NCBI RefSeq assembly: GCF_014596465.1 | Contig: NZ_MECK01000135.1 | Coordinates: 1 to 63,732 of the forward strand | Direction: 5' to 3' | From: Streptomyces sp. CBMA123 | GTDB taxonomy: Bacteria; Actinomycetota; Actinomycetes; Streptomycetales; Streptomycetaceae | Length of the DNA: 63,732 nt | Notes under the pieces: generated by a model | What the model saw: the letters and a program-made list of their open reading frames with translations, nothing else | What the model was told of the DNA's origin: nothing | Database searches by the model: none | Position numbers and translations under genes: made by a program | Part shown: positions 41,792 through 49,920 of the stretch, one piece after another | Position numbering within the stretch: position 1 is the first letter of the stretch | Layout: each line of letters starts with the position of its first letter

Positions 41792-42627
41792 CGGACGTCC
41801 TTCGCGGTGGTGGTCCGGCGCCAGGCGAGGAGCGCGCAGAGGGCGAAGCCGAGCGCGTTGCCGAGGCCGTGGGTGGCGGCCATCCAGCCCAGGGTGGGGT
41901 GGGGGAGTCCGGCGGCCCGGCCGAGTGCCCACCACAGGGCGAGCAGCATGGTGAGGGCCAGGACGGCGGAGGAGAGGGCGAGCAGCCGGGCGGTGGTCCG
42001 GTCGGTCGTGCGGGGGCGCAGTTCGCGCCAGCTGACCAGGCCGACCAGCCACATTCCGGTGCTGAGGACGACGGCTCCGGCGAACTGCCACCAGTTGCCG
42101 AGGAAGTACCCGGCGAGCACCAGCAGGGTGCCCGCGGGGACGCTGAGCGCCGCGCAGCGGGCCGGCCGGGAGCCGTGGTCGGCGCGGCAGACCAGTCCGG
42201 CGATCAGCGCGGCGGTGAATCCTGCGTAGTGGAAGTGCGGGACGGTCAGCGCGAGGATGTGCGGTTCGAAGCCGAACAGCGGGTAGCCGGAGCGTTCGGC
42301 GACCAGCGCGACCCCGGCCACCGAGGGCGCGGCGAGTGCGGTGAGCACGGCGATCTCGGCGGGGGCGAGGGAGCGGGTCCGGGCCAGTCGTCGTGGTGCG
42401 TGCAGGGCGACGGCCAGCGTGCCGAGGGCGTAGACGGCGGCGGTGCCGGTGGCGAGGGCGCCGCGCGGCAGCCAGAGCGAGAGCGCCCCGGGGACGGCCG
42501 CGAGCGGCCAGAGCCGGCGGATCCGGGCGAGCCCGGGTTCGTCGAGGAGTGCCAGGCCGAGCGGCAGGACGGCGCCCATGCCGAGCAGGACCAGGAGGTT
42601 CACCAGTTCCGTCGTGCCCTTGCCCAT
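41788..42627 (-). CDS. YndJ-like multi-pass membrane protein
   Basis: A 279-residue membrane protein of the YndJ family with about eight to nine hydrophobic segments. It includes FEPHILALTVPHFHYAGFTA, where the histidines in a membrane segment are characteristic, and HPTLGWMAATHGLGNALGFA. The ATG at 42627 follows an AGGAGG ten bases upstream, which decides the start over the GTG at 42636. Two identical 14-bp palindromes lie upstream. The function is unknown; the membrane histidines could bind a metal. Confidence 0.85.
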   Translation of the reverse strand: MGKGTTELVNLLVLLGMGAVLPLGLALLDEPGLARIRRLWPLAAVPGALSLWLPRGALATGTAAVYALGTLAVALHAPRRLARTRSLAPAEIAVLTALAAPSVAGVALVAERSGYPLFGFEPHILALTVPHFHYAGFTAALIAGLVCRADHGSRPARCAALSVPAGTLLVLAGYFLGNWWQFAGAVVLSTGMWLVGLVSWRELRPRTTDRTTARLLALSSAVLALTMLLALWWALGRAAGLPHPTLGWMAATHGLGNALGFALCALLAWRRTTTAKDVR

Positions 42628-42644
42628 GGCGGGCACACCTCCTC

Positions 42645-42658
42645 TTGAACGCGTTCAA
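42645..42658. promoter_or_regulatory. TTGAACGCGTTCAA operator, copy 1
   Basis: A perfect 14-bp palindrome 18-31 bases before the YndJ-like start codon. It is one of two identical copies; the partner is at 42691. Confidence 0.75.
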
Positions 42659-42690
42659 TTGCCTGACGTCCGCCACTCTACGTCGTCGAC

Positions 42691-42704
42691 TTGAACGCGT
42701 TCAA
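42691..42704. promoter_or_regulatory. TTGAACGCGTTCAA operator, copy 2
   Basis: Identical to the palindrome at 42645, centres 46 bp apart. The pair lies between the divergent YndJ-like and DUF1876 genes. The size and symmetry suggest a TetR-type dimer. No regulator gene lies beside it. Confidence 0.75.
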
Positions 42705-42784
42705 CTCTCCCCCGGTCCGGCTGGCCTGGTGTTCACGCTGGGTGCGGCGCACCCTGGAGGAGTAACCGATGGAGGTGATCCGCC

Positions 42785-43054
42785 ATGCAGACTCTGGTCG
42801 GTTGGCACATCGACATGGAGTTCCGCGAGGACGGCCCGCGGACGACCGCGGCCGCCCTGCTCCGGCTCGGTGACGGGAGTGAACTGCGCGCCCACGGCTA
42901 CAGCAGCCGCCACCCCTCGGACCCGGAACAGCTGCGGGTCGGCGAGGAGATCGCGGGCGCCCGCGCACTCAACGACCTCGCCTCGCAGCTGCTCTCCAAG
43001 GCCCACGCCGAGATCCAGGACGTCAGCCCGGTCCCGACCCACCCGCTCTCGTGA
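42785..43054 (+). CDS. DUF1876 family protein
   Basis: An 89-residue DUF1876 protein with a dsRBD-like fold (TLVGWHIDMEFREDGPRTTA, GSELRAHGYSSRHPSDPEQL, VGEEIAGARALNDLASQLLS). It is widespread and short in actinomycetes, with no proven role. A near-perfect GGAGGTGATC ribosome binding site precedes the ATG. Its stop overlaps the start of the next small gene. Confidence 0.9.
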   Translation: MQTLVGWHIDMEFREDGPRTTAAALLRLGDGSELRAHGYSSRHPSDPEQLRVGEEIAGARALNDLASQLLSKAHAEIQDVSPVPTHPLS

Positions 43055-43254
43055 CCGCCCCGCGTCCGGACGGCGACCACGCCGGACGGGATCCGAGCCG
43101 CCCGCGCATCCCGCTGATCTGCCCGCGCTGCGGGCACGAGCAGCAGGTCGTCCCCGGCGGCCCCGAACGGGCGGTGAAGGTCGTGCACGTGGGGACGGGC
43201 CGGGAGGCCTGCGAGCCCGGGGACCTGGCCCGGGCGCCCGACGACGGGGACTGA
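43051..43254 (+). CDS. small CxxC protein, unknown
   Basis: A 67-residue protein that starts at a GTG overlapping the DUF1876 stop by four bases. It has one CPRCG motif in RIPLICPRCGHEQQVVPGG and a lone later cysteine. It may be a half zinc-ribbon. Translational coupling supports it as a real gene. Confidence 0.6.
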   Translation: MTAPRPDGDHAGRDPSRPRIPLICPRCGHEQQVVPGGPERAVKVVHVGTGREACEPGDLARAPDDGD

Positions 43255-43264
43255 TCCGTCAGTC

Positions 43265-43350
43265 CCCGCCGTACGGCCCCGGCTCTCCGCCGTACGGCCC
43301 CGGCTCCCCGCCGTACGGCCCCGGGTGGCCGCCGTACGGTCCCGGGCGCA
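43265..43350. repeat. about 21-bp tandem repeat, 4 copies
   Basis: CCGCCGTACGGCCCCGG recurs every 18-21 bp between the small CxxC gene and the PPOX gene. Each unit contains CCGTACGG, itself a palindrome, so transcripts could fold into small hairpins. Confidence 0.75.
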
Positions 43351-43359
43351 CGGCGCACG

Positions 43360-43800
43360 TCAGTTGACGCAGTACGTGCCCGGCGGCCGCCACTCCGGCC
43401 CGACCAGCCGCTGCTCCAGCTCGTTCGGGGTGATCCGGATCCCGACCGTCCCGGCCAGTCCGACCCGGAACCGGCTGCGGGCCAGCACGATCAACGCGGT
43501 CAGGCCGTACTTGTTGATCAGCGAGGTGCGGTAGCGGGCCGTCGCGTCGGGGTCGCAGAGCCGTGCCCGGGCCGGGAGCCGGCGGCCGGTCGGGCGCCCG
43601 TGGGCGTCGCAGGGGCCGATCAGCACCCGGGGGTGGCGGCGGATCCGTTCGGCCTCGCCGGAGTGGGCGGGGGTCCAGACGCCGAGCGCCGGGCCGTCCG
43701 GCACCACCCAGAGCTGGGAGTCCAGCCGGCTGCCGTCGTCGGCGAAGGTGGTCAGCAGGAGGTACCTGCTGTCGGCGAGCTGCTCGGTTCGGTCGGGCAT
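43360..43800 (-). CDS. PPOX-class (F420-dependent) flavoprotein
   Basis: A 146-residue split-barrel flavin/F420-binding protein of the PPOX class (SRYLLLTTFADDGSRLDSQL, VWVVPDG-like block, GEAERIRRHPRVLIGPCDAH, LGVWTPAHSG). These enzymes use reduced F420 or FMN to reduce small molecules. The substrate is unknown. ATG at 43800, immediately downstream on the same strand as the cytochrome b gene (27-bp gap), so it may be in that operon. Confidence 0.86.
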   Translation of the reverse strand: MPDRTEQLADSRYLLLTTFADDGSRLDSQLWVVPDGPALGVWTPAHSGEAERIRRHPRVLIGPCDAHGRPTGRRLPARARLCDPDATARYRTSLINKYGLTALIVLARSRFRVGLAGTVGIRITPNELEQRLVGPEWRPPGTYCVN

Positions 43801-43827
43801 GATCTCCTCCCTCTGGCGGGGGGCGGG

Positions 43828-45441
43828 TCAGTGGTGACCGTGGCCCTCGGTGATCTCGCGGTACTCCTCGGCGGTGGGCCGGTCGATCCGGGCGTGCTCG
43901 CCGTGGAATCCGTGGGACAGCCGTACGCGGGTGCGGGTGAGCGCGCCCGCCGGCCGGGCCACTCCATTCTCATCCACCGCGGGCGGCAGTTCGAGGGGGC
44001 GGGGCTGCTTGTGGGCGGTGAGCCGGTGCAGTTCGGCGGGCGCGAGCCCGGCGTGCACCTCGGTGAACTCGCCGTGTGGAAGCCGCCTGATGACGCCGGT
44101 CTCCCGCCCGTGCAGCACCTTGTCGCGGTCCCGTCGCTGCAGGCCCAGGCACCAGCGCTTGGTGACGACGAAGACGGCCACCGGGACGACGAAGAAGCCG
44201 ATCCGCACCGCGTAGGTGATCGCGTTGAGCGACAGGTGCAGATGGGTGGCGATGAGGTCGTTGCCGCCGCCCGCGAGCATCACCAGGTAGACGCTGATCC
44301 AGGCCGCCCCGAGGGCGGTGCGCACGGGGGCGTCGCGCGGCCGGTCGAGCAGGTGGCGCTCCCGCCCGTCCTGGGTCACCCAGGCCTCGATGAAGGGATG
44401 GACCGCGATCGCGCCGAGGATCACCGGGAACAGCGTGAACGGGATCAGCACCCCGAGGTTGAGGGTGTGCCCCCACAGGCCGATCTCCCAGCCGGGCATC
44501 ACCCGGATCAGGCCCTCGGCGAAGCCCATGTACCAGTCCGGCTGGGCGTCGGTGGAGACCTGGTCCGGGCGGTACGGGCCGTACGCCCAGATCGGGTTGA
44601 CGGTGGCGACCGCGGCCATCAGCGCGATGGTCCCGAACACCAGGAAGAAGAACCCGCCGGCCTTGGCCAGGTAGACCGGCATCAGCGGCATCCCGACCAC
44701 GTTCCTCTCGGTGCGGCCGGGCCCGGCCCACTGGGTGTGCTTGTGGTGGAAGACCAGGATCAGGTGGGCCACCAGCAGGCCGAGCATGATGCCGGGCACC
44801 AGCAGCACGTGGATGGTGAAGAACCTCGGGATGATGTCGTGCCCGGGGAACTCCCCGCCGAACAGGAACATCTGGACGTACGTGCCGACCAGCGGCACCG
44901 CCAGCACCACGCCCTCGATGAACCGGATGCCGGTGCCGGAGAGCAGGTCGTCGGGGAGCGAGTAGCCGAAGAAGCCGTCCAGCATGCCGAGGAACAGCAG
45001 CAGGAAGCCGAAGACCCAGTTGACCTCGCGCGGCTTGCGGAACGCGCCGGTGAAGAACACCCGCATCATGTGCACGAACATGGCCGCGACGAAGACGATC
45101 GCCGCCCAGTGGTGGATCTGCCGGATCAGCAGCCCGCCGCGGACCTCGAAGCCGATGTCCACGGTGGAGGCGTAGGCCTCGGACATCCGGACGCCCTTGA
45201 GCGGGACGTACGAGCCGGCGTAGACCACCTCGCCCATGCCGGGCTTGAAGAACAGGGTCAGCCAGATGCCGGTCAGGATGATGATCACGAAGGTGTAGAG
45301 GCAGATCTCGCCCAGCATGAAGGACCAGTGGTCCGGAAAGATCTTCCGCAGGTTGGCCCTGGCCAGGGTCTGGATCCCCAGCCGGCCGTCCGCCCAGTCG
45401 GCGGCCCGCCGCCCCCGCCCTGGGTTCTGATTCCGCGTCAT
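43828..45441 (-). CDS. qcrB: cytochrome bc1 b subunit, orphan QcrB paralogue
   Basis: A 537-residue actinobacterial-type cytochrome b. It has the N-terminal ADWADGRLGIQTLARANLRK segment, haem-ligand histidines in RQIHHWAAIVFVAAMFVHMM and FFTIHVLLVPGIMLGLLVAH, the Qo-site region YSLPDDLLSGTGIRF, and the long C-terminal tail of QcrB. The usual qcrCAB and ctaCDE neighbours are absent, so it is a second copy. It should exchange into the bc1-aa3 supercomplex to oxidise menaquinol. GAGG precedes the ATG at 45441. Two GGGGA-N4-TCCCC inverted repeats upstream match those at the nearby tetR. Confidence 0.92.
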   Translation of the reverse strand: MTRNQNPGRGRRAADWADGRLGIQTLARANLRKIFPDHWSFMLGEICLYTFVIIILTGIWLTLFFKPGMGEVVYAGSYVPLKGVRMSEAYASTVDIGFEVRGGLLIRQIHHWAAIVFVAAMFVHMMRVFFTGAFRKPREVNWVFGFLLLFLGMLDGFFGYSLPDDLLSGTGIRFIEGVVLAVPLVGTYVQMFLFGGEFPGHDIIPRFFTIHVLLVPGIMLGLLVAHLILVFHHKHTQWAGPGRTERNVVGMPLMPVYLAKAGGFFFLVFGTIALMAAVATVNPIWAYGPYRPDQVSTDAQPDWYMGFAEGLIRVMPGWEIGLWGHTLNLGVLIPFTLFPVILGAIAVHPFIEAWVTQDGRERHLLDRPRDAPVRTALGAAWISVYLVMLAGGGNDLIATHLHLSLNAITYAVRIGFFVVPVAVFVVTKRWCLGLQRRDRDKVLHGRETGVIRRLPHGEFTEVHAGLAPAELHRLTAHKQPRPLELPPAVDENGVARPAGALTRTRVRLSHGFHGEHARIDRPTAEEYREITEGHGHH

Positions 45442-45468
45442 GTGCACGCACCTCGGGTCCGAAGGAAA

Positions 45469-45484
45469 CGGGGATAGTTCCCCG
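45469..45484. promoter_or_regulatory. TetR-type operator before the orphan qcrB, copy 1
   Basis: CGGGGATAGTTCCCCG is a 6-bp inverted repeat with a 4-bp centre, 28 bases before the qcrB ATG. The same arms occur twice upstream of tetR at 48.1 kb. Confidence 0.75.
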
Positions 45485-45506
45485 ATTCACGCTGGGATCA
45501 CCATAC

Positions 45507-45522
45507 CGGGGAGTGCTCCCCA
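45507..45522. promoter_or_regulatory. TetR-type operator before the orphan qcrB, copy 2
   Basis: CGGGGAGTGCTCCCCA carries the same arms with one end mismatch, 38 bp from copy 1 centre to centre. ATACCGGGGA precedes it here and at tetR. Confidence 0.7.
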
Positions 45523-45605
45523 CTTCTATCGGAGGGGTGGCGGTCACCGCGGTGCGAGCCGCCGCGGTGCGAACTGCCGTGGTGCGAGCCGCGGCACAAC
45601 GCGAG

Positions 45606-45643
45606 CGGCCCGCCCGGTGTCGTGGAAGACACCGGACGGGCCG
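45606..45643. terminator. strong hairpin after the MFS gene
   Basis: Two 16-base arms (left CGGCCCGCCCGGTGTC) pair with a single mismatch around a 6-base loop. The hairpin lies between the MFS stop and the qcrB operators, so it should separate the two transcripts. Confidence 0.75.
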
Positions 45644-45697
45644 CGTACGCACCCTCGTGATCCCGGAAACGGGCGGCACCCCGTGGGGGCCGTGCGG

Positions 45698-47236
45698 TCA
45701 GTGCACCAGCACCGGCACCTCGTCGGCCTTCGCCGCGCCCGCGTCCGAGCCCGCACCCGCCGCGCCCGGACGGCCGGCGTTGATGAAGGTGAAGGCGACT
45801 GCGGAGGCCGTCACCAGGATCCCGAAGGACACCCAGATCGCGGTCGAGAAGCCGTGCACCATGCCCTGGAACTGCAGGGCCTTGGCGGCCTCCGGCGTGG
45901 CGGCGGTGGCCACGGCGGCGGCGTGCGAGGTCAGCCAGCTGGTGGTGGCGCTGGCCGCGATGGTGTTCAGCAGCGCGGTGCCGATGGCGCCGCCGACCTG
46001 CTGCGAGGTGTTGACCATGGCCGAGGCCACGCCCGCGTCCCGCGGCTGGACGCCGTGGGTGGCCAGGCTCATGGCCGGCATGAACGCGGTGCCCATGCCG
46101 AGGCCCATCAGGACCAGGCCGGGCAGGATCAGCGCCGGGTACGAGGTGTCCAGGCCGATGTGGGTCAGCAGGAACATGCCGATCGAGGCGGTCAGGAAGC
46201 CGGGCGCCATCAGGTAGCGCGCCGGGACCCGGGTCATCAGCCGGGCACCGATCTGGGTGGAGCCGGTGATCATGCCCGCCACCATCGGCAGGAATGCCAC
46301 ACCGGTCAGCACCGGGCTGTAACCGCGCACGACCTGCAGGTAGTAGGTCAGGAACAGGAACAGACCGAACATGCCGATCACGGCCATGCCCAGCGACAGG
46401 TACACCCCGCCGCGGTTGCGGTTCAGCACCACGCGCAGCGGCAGCAGCGGGGCCTTGACCTTGAGCTCCACCAGGACGAAGGCGGCCAGCAGGACGACGG
46501 CCGCGGCGAACAGCGCCAGGGTGCTGCCGGCCGTCCAGCCGCTGGACTCGGCGCGGGTGAAGCCGTACACCAGCGAGACCAGGCCGGTGGTCACCAGCAG
46601 CACGCCGGGGATGTCCAGCTTGTTGCGGTTGCGGCCCCCGACGGGCTCGCGGATCACCAGGACGGCGCCGATGGCGGCGGCGATGGCGAACGGGATGTTG
46701 ACGAAGAAGGTCCAGCGCCAGTTCATGTACTCGGTCAGGAAGCCACCGAGGATCAGACCGATGGCGCCACCGCCACCGGCGATCGCACCGTAGATGCCGA
46801 AGGCCTTGGCCCGCTCCTTGGCCTCGGTGAAGGTCACCGCGAGCAGCGACAGCGCGGCCGGCGCGAGCAGGGCGCCGAACACGCCCTGCAGGGCGCGGGC
46901 ACCGAGCAGCATCGCGGTGTTGACCGCGGCGCCGCCGAGCGCGGAGGCGAGGGCGAAGCCGGTCAGGCCGACGATGAAGGCCCGCTTGCGGCCCCACAGG
47001 TCCGCGATCCGGCCACCGAACAGCAGCAGCCCGCCGAAGGCCAGCGCGTAGGCGGTGATCACCCACTGGCGGTTGCCGTCGGATATGCCCAGGTCCGTCT
47101 GGGCCGACGGCAGGGCGATGTTCACGATGGTGGCGTCGAGGACGACCATCAGCTGGGCGAGGCCGATGAAGATCAGCGCCTTCCAGCGCCGGGGATCGGG
47201 CAGCGTCGCCTGCGGGGCGGCGTCGGATTGAGACAT
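45698..47236 (-). CDS. MFS drug exporter, DHA2 (EmrB/QacA) type
   Basis: A 512-residue transporter with 14 predicted membrane helices. Family motifs are LMVVLDATIVNIALPSAQTD, GRIADLWGRKRAFIVGLTGF, and the antiporter motif C region GAIAGGGGAIGLILGGFLTE. A Gly/Ala-rich cytoplasmic tail ends the protein. It should export drugs against protons. It lies directly downstream of the TetR gene on the same strand (about 165 bp). No operator lies in that gap, so it is probably read from the tetR promoter. The start is uncertain between 47236 and 47248. Confidence 0.92.
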   Translation of the reverse strand: MSQSDAAPQATLPDPRRWKALIFIGLAQLMVVLDATIVNIALPSAQTDLGISDGNRQWVITAYALAFGGLLLFGGRIADLWGRKRAFIVGLTGFALASALGGAAVNTAMLLGARALQGVFGALLAPAALSLLAVTFTEAKERAKAFGIYGAIAGGGGAIGLILGGFLTEYMNWRWTFFVNIPFAIAAAIGAVLVIREPVGGRNRNKLDIPGVLLVTTGLVSLVYGFTRAESSGWTAGSTLALFAAAVVLLAAFVLVELKVKAPLLPLRVVLNRNRGGVYLSLGMAVIGMFGLFLFLTYYLQVVRGYSPVLTGVAFLPMVAGMITGSTQIGARLMTRVPARYLMAPGFLTASIGMFLLTHIGLDTSYPALILPGLVLMGLGMGTAFMPAMSLATHGVQPRDAGVASAMVNTSQQVGGAIGTALLNTIAASATTSWLTSHAAAVATAATPEAAKALQFQGMVHGFSTAIWVSFGILVTASAVAFTFINAGRPGAAGAGSDAGAAKADEVPVLVH

Positions 47237-47411
47237 GGGGGTACCCATTTCACGGTGCGAGGTGTGCGAGAACGGTCGACTGCCGTACGGGACCGGCAGG
47301 TTGCCGTACGGGTGCGAGGGCGCGCGGAGGCGTCCGGGAACGGCGCCGGTCAGCCGCGCGGAGGCGGGGTGCTGGTGGGTCGGATCAGTGGTGTCGGGTC
47401 CAGGTGGTCGG

Positions 47412-48092
47412 TCAGTCCCGGGGGCGGAAGTCCTCGAAGGTCGCGGCCCGGCCGGGCAACGACGAACGGGCCGGCGTGCGCAGGCCGTCCAGGAACAGCT
47501 GGAGGTGGCGGTGGACGAACTCGTCGAGCAGCCCGCAGGAGGTGCCCGGCAGCGGCCGGGACAGCTGGCTGATCGCGACGAACAGGTCCCCGTGGTCGAC
47601 GTCGGACCGCAGTTCGCCGGTGGCCCGGGCGCGCTCCATCAGTCCGCTCACGGCGGACCGCAGGCGCTCCCGCGTCTCGGCCAACTCCGGGTCGTCCCGG
47701 TCGACGGTGCTGGTGAAGACGGCGCAGAGCCCGCCGACCTTCTCCGCCACGGTCGCGTGCACGAACCGCTCCAGAGCCTCGAACGGACCGCCGCCCTCGC
47801 CCGCGTCCGCCTCGGCCGTCGCCGTTTCGGCGAGGGCCAGGATGCGGTTCTTGACGAGCAGCGCCACCTCCTGGATCAGCGCCGCGCGGTCCGGGAAGTT
47901 CCGGTACAGCGTGGCATTGCCGACCCCCGCCCGCTTCGCGATCTCGTCCAGCGGCACCTCGGCACCGTGCTCGACGAACGCGTCCCGGGCCGCCAGTACG
48001 ATCCGCTCCCGGTTCCGGCTCGCGTCCGCACGCAACTTCGGCGTACGCACACTCCCCAGCGAACGGGCCGACTCGGCGGCGACGGTGGTCAT
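47412..48092 (-). CDS. TetR/AcrR family regulator
   Basis: A 226-residue TetR repressor. The helix-turn-helix is NRERIVLAARDAFVEHGAEV, PLDEIAKRAGVGNATLYRNF, PDRAALIQEV. A TetR_C-like domain for the ligand follows. It is upstream of the MFS exporter on the same strand. Two 17-bp inverted repeats lie 22 and 61 bases before its ATG, and similar repeats precede the orphan qcrB, so it probably represses itself, the exporter and qcrB. Confidence 0.93.
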   Translation of the reverse strand: MTTVAAESARSLGSVRTPKLRADASRNRERIVLAARDAFVEHGAEVPLDEIAKRAGVGNATLYRNFPDRAALIQEVALLVKNRILALAETATAEADAGEGGGPFEALERFVHATVAEKVGGLCAVFTSTVDRDDPELAETRERLRSAVSGLMERARATGELRSDVDHGDLFVAISQLSRPLPGTSCGLLDEFVHRHLQLFLDGLRTPARSSLPGRAATFEDFRPRD

Positions 48093-48114
48093 GACGACTG
48101 CTCCTCCAGGATAC

Positions 48115-48131
48115 CGGGGAAGTTCTCCCCG
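48115..48131. promoter_or_regulatory. TetR operator, copy 1 (own promoter)
   Basis: CGGGGAAGTTCTCCCCG is a 6-bp dyad with a 5-bp centre, 22 bases before the tetR start. It is preceded by ATAC, as is the second qcrB operator. Confidence 0.75.
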
Positions 48132-48153
48132 CTTTTGCCAACGTACTCGGAAA

Positions 48154-48170
48154 CGGGGAATCTGTCCCCG
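48154..48170. promoter_or_regulatory. TetR operator, copy 2 (own promoter)
   Basis: CGGGGAATCTGTCCCCG, flanked by A and T (ACGGGGA/TCCCCGT), lies 39 bp from copy 1. The arms match the qcrB sites. Confidence 0.75.
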
Positions 48171-48312
48171 TAATTTCCTCCCCGACTGTGACCTGCATCA
48201 CATCATGGGCGGTGTCGGTCGGGTCGGCTATCGTCGAAGGCCTGGTGCCCCCGTGACCACCCGCCGTCGTGCTCGTTGAGCGGGTGGGTGCCAAGGCGAA
48301 GGAGCAAAGCCC

Positions 48313-48894
48313 GTGACCGCGATCTCCGACCGCCCGCAGATGCTGCCCGAGCAGTTCGAGGAACTCGCTCACGCTCTGGCGCGGACCGCCGAAGGCGTCC
48401 GGCCGGAGTTCATCAACGGGAAGCTGGGGGTCAAGCCCGTGCCGGACGGCGACCACGGCCTGATCATCGAGTGGCTGATGCGGATCTGCATCCAGTCGCG
48501 TCCTGAGTTGTGGCTCTACGACCAAGGGCTGAAAGTCCAGACCTACCGTGGAGGCCATGCGCGCCCAGATGGCACGCTTGCACCCAGTGGCACTTTCGGC
48601 AGCCAGGGTGAGTGGGCGAATGCCGGTGGGGTCCTGATGGTCGTCGAGGTGACCTCATATGACTCCGACACCGAACGTCGCGACCGGATCGAGAAGCCCC
48701 GCGCCTACGCCGAGACCGGCATCCCCGTCTACCTGCTGATCGACCGGGACTCCGCCGAGGTCGTCGTCCACAGCCAGCCCGACGGCGTCCGGTACGAGAG
48801 CATCCAAGTCCTCCCCTTCGGCAAGACGGTCCACCTCCCCGAGCCGGTCGGCATTGTCCTGGACACCGAGCCGCTGAAGAACTGGGTGCGCTGA
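48313..48894 (+). CDS. Uma2 family putative endonuclease
   Basis: A 193-residue Uma2 protein of a different branch from that at 16914. Core elements are GGHARPDGTLAPSGTFGSQG, LMVVEVTSYDSDTERRDRIE and KPRAYAETGIPVYLLIDRDS. It starts at a GTG at 48313 with AAGGAG about ten bases upstream. Base composition drops in the middle (around 48500-48660), which is milder than the surrounding GC. The role is unknown. Confidence 0.87.
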   Translation: MTAISDRPQMLPEQFEELAHALARTAEGVRPEFINGKLGVKPVPDGDHGLIIEWLMRICIQSRPELWLYDQGLKVQTYRGGHARPDGTLAPSGTFGSQGEWANAGGVLMVVEVTSYDSDTERRDRIEKPRAYAETGIPVYLLIDRDSAEVVVHSQPDGVRYESIQVLPFGKTVHLPEPVGIVLDTEPLKNWVR

Positions 48895-49016
48895 GCCCGG
48901 CCATGTCTTCCCGGGGCGGGTTCCTCCGTCGCCCTAGGCTGTGGGCGTCCCGGGCGGCCGGTGGGTCGCGGGAGTCGGGAGGGGCCCGGCGGCCGGGGTG
49001 GGCGAGGAGGTCCGCG

Positions 49017-49805
49017 ATGGGCAGCGAGGAGACGACCGCCCGGGTGCGCTGCGTGGCGGCCGTTCCGTGCTGGGTGAGCCTGATGGCCGGGGATCTGGAG
49101 GGTGCCAAGGAGTTCTACGGCCCGCTGCTCGGTTGGGAGTTCGAGCCGGCGCCGGAGCGCTTCGGGCCGTACGTGCACGCGGTGGTCGGCGGTGAGGCGG
49201 TGGCCGGGCTGGGGGTGGCGGGCCTCGGGGCGGTGCCGCAGGCCTGGACCAGCTACTTCGGGACGGAGAGCGCCGACGCCGTCGCCGACGCGGTGCGGGA
49301 GCGCGGTGCGACCCTGGCGGTCGGCCCGCTGGCCTTCGACGCCGGGCGGGTGGCCTTCGCGGCGGATCCGGCGGGGGCGGTGTTCGGCATCTGGGAGGGC
49401 CCGCTGGGCCGCGCCCGGAAGCTGGACCTGCCGGGCGCGCCGGTCTGGATCGAGCTGCGCACCCCGGACCCGTTCGCGGCGGCGCTGTTCTACGGCGAGG
49501 TGTTCCGCTGGGACGGCCGGGATCCGGAGCGCTTCGAGGTCCGCTGGGAGCACGACCGGGTGGTGCTGCGCACCGAGGGTCACAGCGTCGCCGCGCTGGC
49601 CAAGGAGCAGTCCGGCGGCCCGGCGGGCATGCCACCGCACTGGGAGGTCTCCTTCGCCGTCCCGGACACCGACCGGGCGCTGGCCCGGGCCGTGGAGCTG
49701 GGCGGTTCGGTGGTCGGCCCGGCCTTCGACTCCCCGTACGGCCGGGTGGCCCGGCTGCGGGACCGTGACGGCGCCCGGTTCGCGGTGATCGGCCCGGAGT
49801 CCTGA
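49017..49805 (+). CDS. VOC family protein, two tandem domains
   Basis: A 262-residue protein with two vicinal-oxygen-chelate domains (CWVSLMAGDLEGAKEFYGPL and later PVWIELRTPDPFAAALFYGE). The arrangement matches Streptomyces proteins loosely called hydroxylases or glyoxalases. The start at 49017 is preceded by GAGGAGG. The DNA encoding the last codons (GPES and stop) is the source of a 26-bp tandem repeat that runs on after the gene. Confidence 0.88.
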   Translation: MGSEETTARVRCVAAVPCWVSLMAGDLEGAKEFYGPLLGWEFEPAPERFGPYVHAVVGGEAVAGLGVAGLGAVPQAWTSYFGTESADAVADAVRERGATLAVGPLAFDAGRVAFAADPAGAVFGIWEGPLGRARKLDLPGAPVWIELRTPDPFAAALFYGEVFRWDGRDPERFEVRWEHDRVVLRTEGHSVAALAKEQSGGPAGMPPHWEVSFAVPDTDRALARAVELGGSVVGPAFDSPYGRVARLRDRDGARFAVIGPES

Positions 49806-49915
49806 GCGGGGAGGTCGGCCCGGAGTCCTGAGCGGGGAGGTCGGCCCGGAGTCCTGAGCGGGGAGGTCGGCCCGGAGTCCTGAGCGGGGAGGTCGGCCCG
49901 GAGTCCTGAGCCGGG
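49790..49915. repeat. 26-bp tandem repeat that copies the VOC gene end
   Basis: Units of 26 bp containing GGTCGGCCCGGAGTCCTGAG repeat about four to five times. The first copy holds the last codons and TGA of the VOC gene, so the later copies are duplicated gene end, each with the same stop codon. Confidence 0.85.
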
Positions 49916-49920
49916 CGGAG

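Noticed and set aside
49790..49915. Possible CRISPR or att site array
   Set aside because: The unit is a copy of the VOC gene end in head-to-tail order, without spacers or integrase.
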